A stretch of 64,000 bases of DNA from Methylovirgula sp. 4M-Z18 (GTDB lineage: Bacteria; Pseudomonadota; Alphaproteobacteria; Rhizobiales; Beijerinckiaceae), in the NCBI RefSeq assembly GCF_037890675.1, contig NZ_CP149574.1, positions 1,736,001-1,800,000 on the forward strand, given 5' to 3'. Numbering within the stretch: position 1 is the first letter of the stretch; each line of letters opens with the position of its first letter. Position numbers and translations under genes: made by a program. Below the pieces are notes generated by a model, which was not told where the DNA came from, did no database searches, and saw only the letters and a program-made list of their open reading frames with translations. Below, one piece after another: positions 1 to 7,890 of this stretch.

Positions 1-837
1 TCGGATACGGTGTCACGTGGCGGCCGTGTGCTGTTCGTCGGCACCAAGCGCCAGGCGGCTGACCAGATCGCCGATGCCGCGAAGCGTTCGGCACAATATT
101 ATATCAACTCCCGGTGGCTCGGCGGCATGCTGACCAACTGGAAGACGATTTCGGCGTCCATCGCCCGTCTGAAGAAGATCGACGAGACCCTCAATGCGGG
201 CGCCGTCGGCCTTACCAAAAAAGAGCGTCTGATGATGACCCGCGAGCGCGAGAAGCTCGAAAAGGCTCTGGGCGGCATCAAGGACATGGGCGGCACGCCC
301 GACCTGATCTTCGTGATCGACACTAACAAGGAACAGCTGGCGATCAAGGAAGCCAACCGTCTGAACATTCCGGTTGCCGCGATCCTCGACACCAACAGCG
401 ATCCGGCCGGCATCACCTTCCCGGTTCCGGCCAACGACGACGCCGGCCGTGCGATTGCCATGTATTGCGATCTCGTTGCCCGCGCCGCCATCGACGGCAT
501 TTCGCGCAGCCATGATTCGCTCGGCATCGACGTCGGCGCGGCGGATGCGCCAGTTGAGGAAGAGCTGCCCGTCGTGCACCAAGCTTCGCATGAGGCTCCG
601 GCCGAAGCGTTCGAGCTGCTCACGGCACCGCGCGGCGCTCCCGACGATCTCGCCAAGCTGCAGGGCGTCGGCCCGCAACTCATCAAGAAGCTCAACGATG
701 CCGGCGTGTTCCATTACTGGCAGATCGCCGCTATGACCGACGAGGACGTCGCCAAGCTCGACAAGGACCTGAAGCTCAGCGGCCGCATCGCCCGCGACGG
801 CTGGGTCGAGCAGGCGCGCGCGCTGATCGCCGGCTAA
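1..837 (+). CDS. rpsB: 30S ribosomal protein S2, 5'-truncated by window edge, with C-terminal HhH-like extension
   Basis: The reading frame is open from base 1, so the true start lies upstream; 278 residues are visible. The S2 core is plain (GTKRQA near the start, then [12 protein letters not shown], and [18 protein letters not shown] further on). S2 binds the small ribosomal subunit and helps recruit S1. After the core a linker rich in Ala and Glu leads into about 65 extra residues with [17 protein letters not shown], a helix-hairpin-helix-like motif, ending in [15 protein letters not shown]. From memory, the same kind of tail occurs on ribosomal L21 and on NuoE-type proteins of rhizobia; that comparison was not computed. 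tsf follows after about 100 bp. Confidence 0.97.
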   Translation, partial: SDTVSRGGRVLFVGTKRQAADQIADAAKRSAQYYINSRWLGGMLTNWKTISASIARLKKIDETLNAGAVGLTKKERLMMTREREKLEKALGGIKDMGGTPDLIFVIDTNKEQLAIKEANRLNIPVAAILDTNSDPAGITFPVPANDDAGRAIAMYCDLVARAAIDGISRSHDSLGIDVGAADAPVEEELPVVHQASHEAPAEAFELLTAPRGAPDDLAKLQGVGPQLIKKLNDAGVFHYWQIAAMTDEDVAKLDKDLKLSGRIARDGWVEQARALIAG

Positions 838-847
838 TCGATCCCCT

Positions 848-869
848 GCATTTGCCCATTGGCAAATGC
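848..869 (+). repeat. 9-bp perfect hairpin in the rpsB-tsf gap
   Basis: GCATTTGCC (848-856) and GGCAAATGC (861-869) are exact inverse complements around a CATT loop. No T-run follows, so this is not a standard terminator. It sits just upstream of a second hairpin that does have a T-run. Confidence 0.75.
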
Positions 870-892
870 TTGTCACATTTCTTCCATAGCTG

Positions 893-918
893 AGGGGCGG
901 CTGAATGCCGCCCTTTTT
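893..918 (+). terminator. Hairpin with T-run between rpsB and tsf (terminator or attenuator)
   Basis: GGGCGGC (895-901), a 5-nt loop and GCCGCCC (907-913) are followed by TTTTT. The tsf ribosome-binding site (AGGAGCC...AGAGGA) starts shortly after. A terminator here would reduce read-through and set the S2 to EF-Ts ratio; this role is inferred. Confidence 0.75.
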
Positions 919-938
919 CAAACATAGGAGCCAGAGGA

Positions 939-1868
939 ATGGCTGAAGTTACTGCTGCCATGGTCAAGGATCTGCGCGAGAAGACCGGCGCGGGCATGAT
1001 GGACTGCAAGACCGCGCTCAATGAAACCCAGGGCGATATCGAAGCCGCCATCGACTATTTGCGCAAAAAGGGCCTTTCCAAGGCGGCTAAGAAGTCCGGC
1101 CGTGTGGCAGCCGAAGGCCTCGTCTCCGTCGCCGTCAAGGGCAACACCGGCGTGGTCGTGGAAGTCAATTCCGAAACCGATTTCGTGGCGCGCAACGACG
1201 ACTTCCAGGCGCTCGTCCATGGCATCACCGCGGTGACGCTTGATAAGGGCGTCGCGGCCGATGTCGAAGCCGTGAAGGGCGCGCATTATCCGGGCGGCGG
1301 CACCGTTGCTGACGCGATCGCCAACGCCATCGCTACCATCGGCGAAAACATGACCCTGCGCCGTGTGCGGGGCCTGCATGTGCCGCACGGCGTTGTCGGC
1401 CAGTACATCCACGGCGCGGTTGTCGAGGGCCTTGGCAAGATCGGCGTCATTGTCGCGCTCGAATCGACCGGCGACACGGACGAGCTTTCCATTCTCGCCC
1501 GCCAGATCGCGATGCATGTGGCCGCGACCAGCCCGATCGCTCTCGACAGTTCCAGCATCGATCCGGCTGTGGTCGAGCGCGAGAAGTCTGTGCTCGCCGA
1601 CAAGCACCAGGGCAAGCCCGCTAACGTCATTGAAAAGATTGTCGAATCCGGCCTCAAGACCTATTACAAGGAGGTCTGCCTGGTCGACCAGGTGTCGATC
1701 CATGCCGATCACGCCGGCAAGACCATCGGTCAAGCGGTGAAGGATTCGGAGGGCAAGGTCGGTGCGCCGGTCAAGATCACCGGTTTCGTCCGTTACGCGC
1801 TCGGCGAAGGCATCGAGAAGCAGGAAACAGATTTTGCGGCGGAAGTCGCCAGCATGAGCAAGGCCTAA
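939..1868 (+). CDS. tsf: Translation elongation factor Ts
   Basis: 309 residues, the normal length. EF-Ts exchanges GDP for GTP on EF-Tu in the cytoplasm. The N-terminal UBA-like domain opens [20 protein letters not shown], and the EF-Tu contact motif is visible as [12 protein letters not shown] around residues 75-85. Two core subdomains follow, with [10 protein letters not shown]. The start is preceded by AGAGGA. It is second in the rpsB-tsf pair and is followed by a strong intrinsic terminator, so the pyrH-frr genes downstream probably have their own promoter. Confidence 0.98.
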   Translation: MAEVTAAMVKDLREKTGAGMMDCKTALNETQGDIEAAIDYLRKKGLSKAAKKSGRVAAEGLVSVAVKGNTGVVVEVNSETDFVARNDDFQALVHGITAVTLDKGVAADVEAVKGAHYPGGGTVADAIANAIATIGENMTLRRVRGLHVPHGVVGQYIHGAVVEGLGKIGVIVALESTGDTDELSILARQIAMHVAATSPIALDSSSIDPAVVEREKSVLADKHQGKPANVIEKIVESGLKTYYKEVCLVDQVSIHADHAGKTIGQAVKDSEGKVGAPVKITGFVRYALGEGIEKQETDFAAEVASMSKA

Positions 1869-1891
1869 CCGCCTTGACGAGCTAAGATAAT

Positions 1892-1920
1892 AAAGAGCGG
1901 CCTCGGGTCGCTCTTTTTTT
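1892..1920 (+). terminator. Intrinsic terminator after tsf
   Basis: AGAGCG (1894-1899) pairs with CGCTCT (1909-1914) and is followed by TTTTTTTT. It ends the rpsB-tsf transcript. Confidence 0.88.
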
Positions 1921-1999
1921 GGCCCTGATGGTGCAGGCTGGCGGCATTCTCTGCCTATGATTAATACCAAGGGTCGCGAGAGGCGACCTTTGGACCGCT

Positions 2000-2040
2000 C
2001 TTCATTTTTCGCTCTCGCCTTGAAAAGGCGAAAAATGAAG
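2000..2040. repeat. 13-bp perfect inverted repeat in the pyrH leader
   Basis: CTTCATTTTTCGC (2000-2012) is the exact inverse complement of GCGAAAAATGAAG (2028-2040), with a 15-nt loop. Inside it a smaller stem CGCCTT/AAGGCG (2016-2021/2025-2030) shares GCG with the right arm, so the two folds compete. No T-run follows on either strand. It lies between the tsf terminator and pyrH. Confidence 0.8.
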
Positions 2041-2116
2041 AAAGGAACCAACGGTCACTCTTCGTTACCGTTGATATAATGTCGTTTTGAATGGAATCGC
2101 TCGAAGGGAAACGCAG

Positions 2117-2833
2117 ATGACCGGTGTCTGGAAACGCGTGATGGTGAAACTTTCGGGCGAGGCTTTGATGGGGGAGACGACCCACGGCCTCCATGCCGAG
2201 ACGGTCGAGCGAATTGCCAAGGATCTGGCGCTCGCCGCCTCGGACGGCACGGAAGTGGCGGTCGTGGTCGGCGGCGGCAATTTCTTCCGCGGCATTCAAG
2301 GCGCGGACAAGGGCATCGAGCGGGCCCGCGCCGATTCGATCGGCATGCTCGCGACCGTCATGAACGCTTTGGCCCTCGAACAGGCCATCGAAAGCCAAGG
2401 CCAGCCCGCGCGGGCGCTTTCGGCTGTGGCCATGCCGTCGATCTGCCAGCCCTACTCGCGTCAGGCGGCGCTCAACCACCTCGCCAAAGGCCGCGTCGTG
2501 GTTCTGGCCGGCGGGGTCGGCCATCCCTTTTTCACCACCGATACGGGCGCAGCCCTGCGCGCAGCCGAACTTTCCTGCGACCTGATCATGAAGGCGACCC
2601 AGGTGGACGGCGTCTATTCGGCCGACCCGAAAAAGGACCCCCATGCCAAGCGCTATGAGCGCATCACCCACGACGACGCGATCGCTCAGAATCTCGCGGT
2701 GATGGACACGGCGGCTTTTGCCTTGGCACGGGAGAACGCCATCCCGATCGCGGTCTTCGAACTCAAGAAGCCGGAATCGATTACCACCGCCTTGAAGGGA
2801 CAAGGCCGATTTACCCTGGTCGTGCCGCGCTGA
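2117..2833 (+). CDS. pyrH: Uridylate kinase (UMP kinase)
   Basis: 238 residues. It phosphorylates UMP to UDP in pyrimidine nucleotide synthesis and belongs to the amino acid kinase fold. Visible motifs are VKLSGEAL near the N-terminus, VVVGGGNFFRG, and the C-terminal nucleotide region TQVDGVYSADPKKDP. The start at 2117 gives the usual beginning MTGVWKRVMVKLSGEAL and has GAAGGGA 7 bases upstream; an in-frame ATG at 2087 would add an untypical ten-residue leader. It stands between tsf and frr as in most alphaproteobacteria. Confidence 0.97.
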   Translation: MTGVWKRVMVKLSGEALMGETTHGLHAETVERIAKDLALAASDGTEVAVVVGGGNFFRGIQGADKGIERARADSIGMLATVMNALALEQAIESQGQPARALSAVAMPSICQPYSRQAALNHLAKGRVVVLAGGVGHPFFTTDTGAALRAAELSCDLIMKATQVDGVYSADPKKDPHAKRYERITHDDAIAQNLAVMDTAAFALARENAIPIAVFELKKPESITTALKGQGRFTLVVPR

Positions 2834-2928
2834 ACGGCGGGCGATAAACGCCAGCGGCCAAAATGGCGATTCCCATTTCGGCGAAAAATGATTTAAGAGA
2901 ACGGTACAAATCTGAACGGGTTATGACA

Positions 2929-3489
2929 ATGAGTGGATCTTTCGACCTCAACGACATCAAGCGGCGCATGGCGGCGTCGGTGCAAGCGCTCAAGCACGAA
3001 CTTGGCGGGTTGCGCACCGGCCGCGCCTCGGCGAGCCTGCTTGAGCCGGTGCAAGTGGAGTCTTACGGCCAGCGCATGCCGCTCAATCAGGTCGGCACGA
3101 TCAGCGTGCCCGAGTCGCGCATGCTGTCGGTGCAGGTGTGGGACCGCTCGATGGTTCAGGCCGTGGAAAAGGCGATCCGCGATTCCAATCTTGGTCTCAA
3201 CCCGGTGACGGAAGGGCAGACCTTGCGCATTCCGATTCCGATGCTGAACGAGCAGCGCCGCAAGGAGCTTGTGAAGGTTGCCCATAAATATGCCGAAGAC
3301 TCGCGTGTTGCAGTGCGGCATGTGCGCCGTGACGGCATCGATCAGCTCAAGAAGCTGCTGAAGGACAAGGCGATCACGGAGGACGAAGAAAAGCGGCAGA
3401 CGGCCGAGATTCAGAAGGCCACCGATTCGTCGATCGCCGAAGTCGAGCAGGTCTTGGCGGCAAAAGAAAAGGAAATTTTGCAAGTTTAA
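2929..3489 (+). CDS. frr: Ribosome recycling factor
   Basis: 186 residues from the ATG at 2929, the family norm. RRF and EF-G split post-termination ribosomes. The sequence shows [25 protein letters not shown], the basic helix [16 protein letters not shown] and [14 protein letters not shown]. In-frame ATGs at 2923 and 2863 exist; GAACGGG is better spaced for 2929, so the longer forms are less likely. It follows pyrH by about 95 bp and precedes uppS closely. Confidence 0.96.
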   Translation: MSGSFDLNDIKRRMAASVQALKHELGGLRTGRASASLLEPVQVESYGQRMPLNQVGTISVPESRMLSVQVWDRSMVQAVEKAIRDSNLGLNPVTEGQTLRIPIPMLNEQRRKELVKVAHKYAEDSRVAVRHVRRDGIDQLKKLLKDKAITEDEEKRQTAEIQKATDSSIAEVEQVLAAKEKEILQV

Positions 3490-3527
3490 GATCGTTGCAG
3501 CGCGCTCGATGGGAGCTTGAAATCGTC

Positions 3528-4322
3528 ATGATGGGCAAGAAGACGCCGCAGAATGCGCCGGGCCAGATCGCGTCCACGCCAAAGCACGTGGGCATCATCA
3601 TGGATGGCAACGGACGCTGGGCAAAGGCGAAGGGCTGGCCACGTTTCGAGGGTCATCGGCGCGGCGTCGAAGCGGTGCGCCGCACGGTGAAGGCTGCGAT
3701 CGAGCTTGATATTTCCTATCTGACGATCTACAGCTTTTCATCGGAGAACTGGTCGCGTCCGGCGCAGGAAGTCGCTGAGCTGCTGGGACTTCTCAAGCGC
3801 TTCATCCGCAATGATCTTGCCGATCTGCATGCCAATAACGTGCGGGTACGCATCATCGGCGAAGCGGAGAGTTTGTCGAGCGACATTCGCCTGTTGCTGA
3901 AGGAGGCGGAAGAATTGACCCGGCAGAATACGGGTCTCACCCTGATCGTCGCATTCAATTATGGCAGCCGGCAGGAGATTGCCGCTGCCGCGCGTCGCAT
4001 CGCGGAGCTCGTTGCCGCCGGCAAACTTGAACCCGCTGCGATCACGCCCGAATTGGTCGCGCAATATCTGGATACCGCAGGCATTCCCGATCCCGATCTG
4101 ATCATTCGCACTTCGGGCGAAAAGCGCCTGTCCAATTTCCTGATGTGGCAAGCCGCCTATTCGGAATTCGTTTTTCTCGATTTGCATTGGCCGGATTTTG
4201 ATCGTGGTGCGCTGGAAGACGCGTTGCGTGAATATGCTGCGCGCGACAGGCGTTTTGGCGGGGTGACGGAGTCGAGGGTGTCGCCGGATGAAGGCACCCC
4301 ACAAGCAAAGTCCGCATTATGA
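3528..4322 (+). CDS. uppS: Isoprenyl transferase (undecaprenyl diphosphate synthase)
   Basis: About 264 residues. It is a cis-prenyltransferase that extends farnesyl diphosphate with isopentenyl diphosphate to undecaprenyl diphosphate, the lipid carrier for peptidoglycan and O-antigen. Signature blocks are [20 protein letters not shown] with the catalytic Asp, FSSENWSRP, and [19 protein letters not shown] with YSEFVF. ATGs at 3528 and 3531 both fit and an upstream ATG at 3495 is possible. The stop overlaps the cdsA start as ATGA, pointing to translational coupling. dxr, the first committed enzyme of isoprenoid synthesis, is two genes downstream. Confidence 0.96.
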   Translation: MMGKKTPQNAPGQIASTPKHVGIIMDGNGRWAKAKGWPRFEGHRRGVEAVRRTVKAAIELDISYLTIYSFSSENWSRPAQEVAELLGLLKRFIRNDLADLHANNVRVRIIGEAESLSSDIRLLLKEAEELTRQNTGLTLIVAFNYGSRQEIAAAARRIAELVAAGKLEPAAITPELVAQYLDTAGIPDPDLIIRTSGEKRLSNFLMWQAAYSEFVFLDLHWPDFDRGALEDALREYAARDRRFGGVTESRVSPDEGTPQAKSAL

Positions 4323-5182
4323 GCGACTCGCAGCCGCTGCCGGCGGCAACAAAGCGATATTCTTTCACCGATCTCGGTCCACGGGTTGTCTCGGGCCTTG
4401 TCCTTATTGCTTTGGCGCTCGGCACGGCTTGGCGCGGGGGCAGGATCTTTCTCTATTTCTGGCTGGTCGCCGCCGTCCTTATTCTTTGGGAATGGCTCAC
4501 GGTGATTGGCGCGCGCCAGCGAGTCTTGCAATTCGTCGTGGGTCTCATCGGTCTGTTGCTTGCCGCGCATTTCGCTTTGCGTCGCATGCCGGATTTCCTC
4601 TTTCTGTCGGTCCTGTTTGCGGCGGGCACCATGGCGAGCCTGGCTGAACCGAGACGCCGCTTGTGGGCCCCGCTCGGGCTTGTTTATGCGACGCTCGCCT
4701 TCCTGCCGGCATGGGTGCTGCGCAATTCGGTCTTGTTTGGACCAGCGACGATTTATTGGCTGTTCGCCGTGGTCTGGGGCACCGACATCATGGCCTATTT
4801 CGGCGGCCGTCTGATCGGCGGTGCCAAATTGTGGCCGCAGGTCTCGCCCTCCAAGACCTGGGCAGGCTTTCTCACCGGAATATCTTGCGGCACCTTGTTC
4901 GGATTGGCTTTGCTGGCCGCATTGACTGACGCGCCCTCGCCGATCCATTTTCTGCAGACGATCGGCCTCGGCCTATTGACTGGTGTCGTGGCGCAAGGCG
5001 GCGATCTGGTGGAATCATCCATCAAGCGCTATTTCGGCGTTAAGGACGCCAGCCGGCTCATTCCGGGCCATGGTGGCGTGATGGATCGGCTGGACGGCTT
5101 CATTGCGGCGGCCTTGTTGGCGGTTATCGTCGGCAGTCTGCGCGCCGGCGTCGCGGCGCCGGGCATCGGCCTGTTCAGATAG
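4319..5182 (+). CDS. cdsA: Phosphatidate cytidylyltransferase (CDP-diglyceride synthase)
   Basis: 287 residues with several hydrophobic segments. It makes CDP-diacylglycerol from phosphatidate and CTP in the inner membrane. The C-terminal family signature is clear: [10 protein letters not shown], then [20 protein letters not shown] and [12 protein letters not shown]. It starts inside the uppS stop (ATGA). The product feeds all phospholipids, including phosphatidylcholine through the pcs gene at 29205. Confidence 0.96.
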   Translation: MSDSQPLPAATKRYSFTDLGPRVVSGLVLIALALGTAWRGGRIFLYFWLVAAVLILWEWLTVIGARQRVLQFVVGLIGLLLAAHFALRRMPDFLFLSVLFAAGTMASLAEPRRRLWAPLGLVYATLAFLPAWVLRNSVLFGPATIYWLFAVVWGTDIMAYFGGRLIGGAKLWPQVSPSKTWAGFLTGISCGTLFGLALLAALTDAPSPIHFLQTIGLGLLTGVVAQGGDLVESSIKRYFGVKDASRLIPGHGGVMDRLDGFIAAALLAVIVGSLRAGVAAPGIGLFR

Positions 5183-5192
5183 GCAGGATGAA

Positions 5193-6464
5193 ATGATGCG
5201 CCCGATATCACAACTGAATGTCGTCTCGCCGATCCCGGAGACGAAGCCGAAATCGCTGGTGATTTTGGGCGCCACCGGCTCGGTCGGACGCTCGACGGCC
5301 GATGTGATCGCCGCCGCACCGGAACGTTTCGCCATCGACGCCTTGGTCGGAGGGCGGGATGCACAGGCGCTCGCGAAGCTTGCCCGCAAGATTGGTGCGA
5401 AAGCCGCCGTCATTGCCGACCCCTCCGCTTACTCGGATTTGAAAGCTGCTTTGGCCGGAACCGGCATTGCGGCGTCGGCCGGGGCCGCCGCGGTGAACGA
5501 GGCGGCGACACGCGCGTGCGATCTGGTGGTGGCCGCGATCTCCGGCACCGCGGGTGTGGTGCCCACCCATGCCGCGCTTGCTGCGGGCCGCAATGTCGCG
5601 CTCGCCAATAAGGAAAGTCTGGTTTGCGCGGGCACCGCAGTGTTGCGCGCGGCTGCTGCATCGGGCGCCCACGTGTTGCCGATGGACAGCGAACATAATG
5701 CGATCTTTCAGGCTTTAGGCAGTGGCGTATCCGCCGGCCGGCCTGGGCTCGGGGCAACGCGGCTTGCCCAGCACGGCCTCGCGCGCGACATCGCGAAGGT
5801 GACGATCACCGCTTCGGGCGGCCCGTTTCGCACCTGGGGCGCGAACCGAATCGGAGCGGCGACGCCCGAGGAAGCGCTTGCCCACCCCAATTATGCGATG
5901 GGACCGAAGATCACCGTCGACTCGGCCTCGCTCATGAACAAGGGCCTGGAACTGATCGAAGCGCATGTTCTGTTCGGTATTCCGGCCGACCAACTCGACG
6001 TGCTCGTGCACCCGCAGCAGATCTTCCACGGGCTCGTGTCGTTCACGGACGGATCGGTGGTGGCCGGTTTGGCGCATCCGGATATGCGCGTCCCGATCGC
6101 CCATTGCCTTGCCTGGCCCGAGCGCATGCCGGCGCCGGTCAAGCATCTCAATCTCGCCACGGTCGGTCAGATGACCTTTGAAGCGCCCGATCTCACGCGG
6201 TTCCCGGCGCTCGGCCTGGCGATTGCCGCCATGCGGGCCGGCGAGGGGCATCCGACCGCGCTCAACGCGGCCAATGAAGTTGCTGTCGCGGCGTTCCTGC
6301 GGCGCGAGATCGGTTTTAGCGACATTCCGGTTCTCGTCGAGAACGCGTTGAATGCCTGCGCGCGACAGGGTGTTCTGCACGATCCGGAGACAATTGCTGA
6401 CGCTTTGGCGCTGGATCGCATCGCGCGCGAACGGGCCCAGGCGCTGCTGGCGACGCGCCATTGA
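5193..6464 (+). CDS. dxr: 1-deoxy-D-xylulose 5-phosphate reductoisomerase
   Basis: 423 residues, slightly longer than the usual 390-400. It converts DXP to 2-C-methyl-D-erythritol 4-phosphate with NADPH, the committed step of the non-mevalonate pathway. Visible are the NADPH-binding ILGATGSVGRSTAD, NKESLVCAG, the metal and substrate block PMDSEHNAIFQ, and SGGPFRTW. The extra length comes from an N-terminal leader and about 15 residues after the SEHNAIFQ block. The start at 5193 (or 5196) has AGGCAGGA just upstream and lies 10 bp after cdsA; the reading frame extends further back into cdsA but that would be an overlap with no support. Confidence 0.96.
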   Translation: MMRPISQLNVVSPIPETKPKSLVILGATGSVGRSTADVIAAAPERFAIDALVGGRDAQALAKLARKIGAKAAVIADPSAYSDLKAALAGTGIAASAGAAAVNEAATRACDLVVAAISGTAGVVPTHAALAAGRNVALANKESLVCAGTAVLRAAAASGAHVLPMDSEHNAIFQALGSGVSAGRPGLGATRLAQHGLARDIAKVTITASGGPFRTWGANRIGAATPEEALAHPNYAMGPKITVDSASLMNKGLELIEAHVLFGIPADQLDVLVHPQQIFHGLVSFTDGSVVAGLAHPDMRVPIAHCLAWPERMPAPVKHLNLATVGQMTFEAPDLTRFPALGLAIAAMRAGEGHPTALNAANEVAVAAFLRREIGFSDIPVLVENALNACARQGVLHDPETIADALALDRIARERAQALLATRH

Positions 6465-6543
6465 TTGGCCATTTTGGCGCCATAGGTGAAGCTAAGGACC
6501 GGACTCTCGGCATGACAGCCGGCAGACCGTCCGGGAGAATTTG

Positions 6544-7677
6544 ATGCCGATATTGAGCGGATTGGTCCAGGTTCTGATCGAGATCGTCGAATATCTCGCC
6601 GTCTTGATCACGATCATCTTCGTGCACGAATTCGGCCATTTCATTGTCGGGCGCTGGTGTGGCGTGAAGGTCGACGCCTTTTCGATCGGCTTCGGGCCCG
6701 AGCTGTTCGGCTTTTATGACCGCAAGGGCACACGCTGGCGCGCGGCGCTCATCCCCTTCGGCGGATATGTGAAGTTTTTCGGCGATCCCAATGCCGCGAG
6801 CACCCAGGATCCCAACGCGCTCGCCGGGCTGACGCCGGCCGAGCGGGCTGTCTCGCTGGGTGGGCAGAGCCTTGCCAAACGCGCCGCCATCGTCGCGGCC
6901 GGCCCTATTTTTAATTTTCTCCTGGCTTTCGTGATCTTCGCTGGCCTGCTTTACGTGAACGGCCGGTACGTGATGACGCCGCGTGTCGGCGAAGTCATCG
7001 CCAACAGTGCAGCCGCTCAGGCCGGCCTGCAGTCGGGCGATATTGTCAAGTCGATCGACGGCGAGAAAGTCGAGACCTTCTCGGACATGGTGCAGATCGT
7101 TTCCTTGTCGAGCGGCGTTCCACTTAAATTCGTGGTCGAGCGGGCAGGGGCGCCGGTCACTCTCACCGTGACCCCGCGCACCGAGGAGGTGGACAGCCCG
7201 GTGGGCAAGCAGCACGCCGGTCGGATCGGTGTCAAGGCGTCGCAAGACGAGGCCGACATGCATCATGTCGAGTACAATATCGTGCAGGCGATGGGGGGTG
7301 GGGCGAGCGACACGGTCGGAGTCGTCACCGGAAGCGTGGCCGGCATTCGCGCCATGATTTCCGGCCGTGTGGGGACCGACCAGATCTCCGGTCCGGTCGA
7401 GATCGCGACAGCCACCGGCAATATTGCGCGCAACTTCGGCTTTGGCGGCCTGCTGGCGCTGATCGCCATCCTGTCGTCGTCCGTGGGCTTCGCCAATTTG
7501 CTGCCGATCCCGATTCTTGATGGTGGCCACCTTATGTTCTTTGGGCTTGAGGCCATCAAGCGGGCGCCTCTCAGCCAGCGCTTTCAAGAACGGGGAACGA
7601 TGGTCGGAGCTCTTATCATCGCATGCCTCATTTTCTTCGTGATTTTCAACAGCCTTCATCGATATGTCATGAAGTAA
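6544..7677 (+). CDS. rseP: RIP metalloprotease RseP (site-2 protease)
   Basis: 377 residues. It is an inner-membrane zinc protease that cuts anti-sigma factors and signal-peptide remnants within the membrane. The zinc motif HEFGH is in the first transmembrane segment, a PDZ domain occupies the middle (VGEVIANSAAAQAGLQSGD), and the C-terminal NLLPIPILDGGHL supplies the third ligand. ATG at 6544 is preceded by GGGAGA; a TTG directly before it is in frame but less likely. It sits between dxr and bamA, the usual place. Confidence 0.96.
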   Translation: MPILSGLVQVLIEIVEYLAVLITIIFVHEFGHFIVGRWCGVKVDAFSIGFGPELFGFYDRKGTRWRAALIPFGGYVKFFGDPNAASTQDPNALAGLTPAERAVSLGGQSLAKRAAIVAAGPIFNFLLAFVIFAGLLYVNGRYVMTPRVGEVIANSAAAQAGLQSGDIVKSIDGEKVETFSDMVQIVSLSSGVPLKFVVERAGAPVTLTVTPRTEEVDSPVGKQHAGRIGVKASQDEADMHHVEYNIVQAMGGGASDTVGVVTGSVAGIRAMISGRVGTDQISGPVEIATATGNIARNFGFGGLLALIAILSSSVGFANLLPIPILDGGHLMFFGLEAIKRAPLSQRFQERGTMVGALIIACLIFFVIFNSLHRYVMK

Positions 7678-7747
7678 CATGAGGTTAACTATAAAGCGTA
7701 ACGTGATCGCAACAGGTCGCGGAAAAGGAACCGAGCGCCTGGATTTC

Positions 7748-7771
7748 GGGTTTGCATGCAGTAGCAAACCC
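7748..7771 (+). repeat. 8-bp hairpin in the bamA leader
   Basis: GGGTTTGC (7748-7755) and GCAAACCC (7764-7771) are exact inverse complements with an 8-nt loop. No T-run follows. It lies in the 213-bp rseP-bamA gap, about 120 bp before the bamA start, so it could be in the 5' untranslated region. Confidence 0.65.
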
Positions 7772-7890
7772 TGTAGAAGCTTAGGCTGAAAAAGAAGTGT
7801 GCTGGGTGAGGGCTGGGTGCTTTCCATTCAGTTGTATTGACGTTTCCGGGCGGGCAGACCGCTTGAGAATCGAAACGGGGACCGTTTTTT

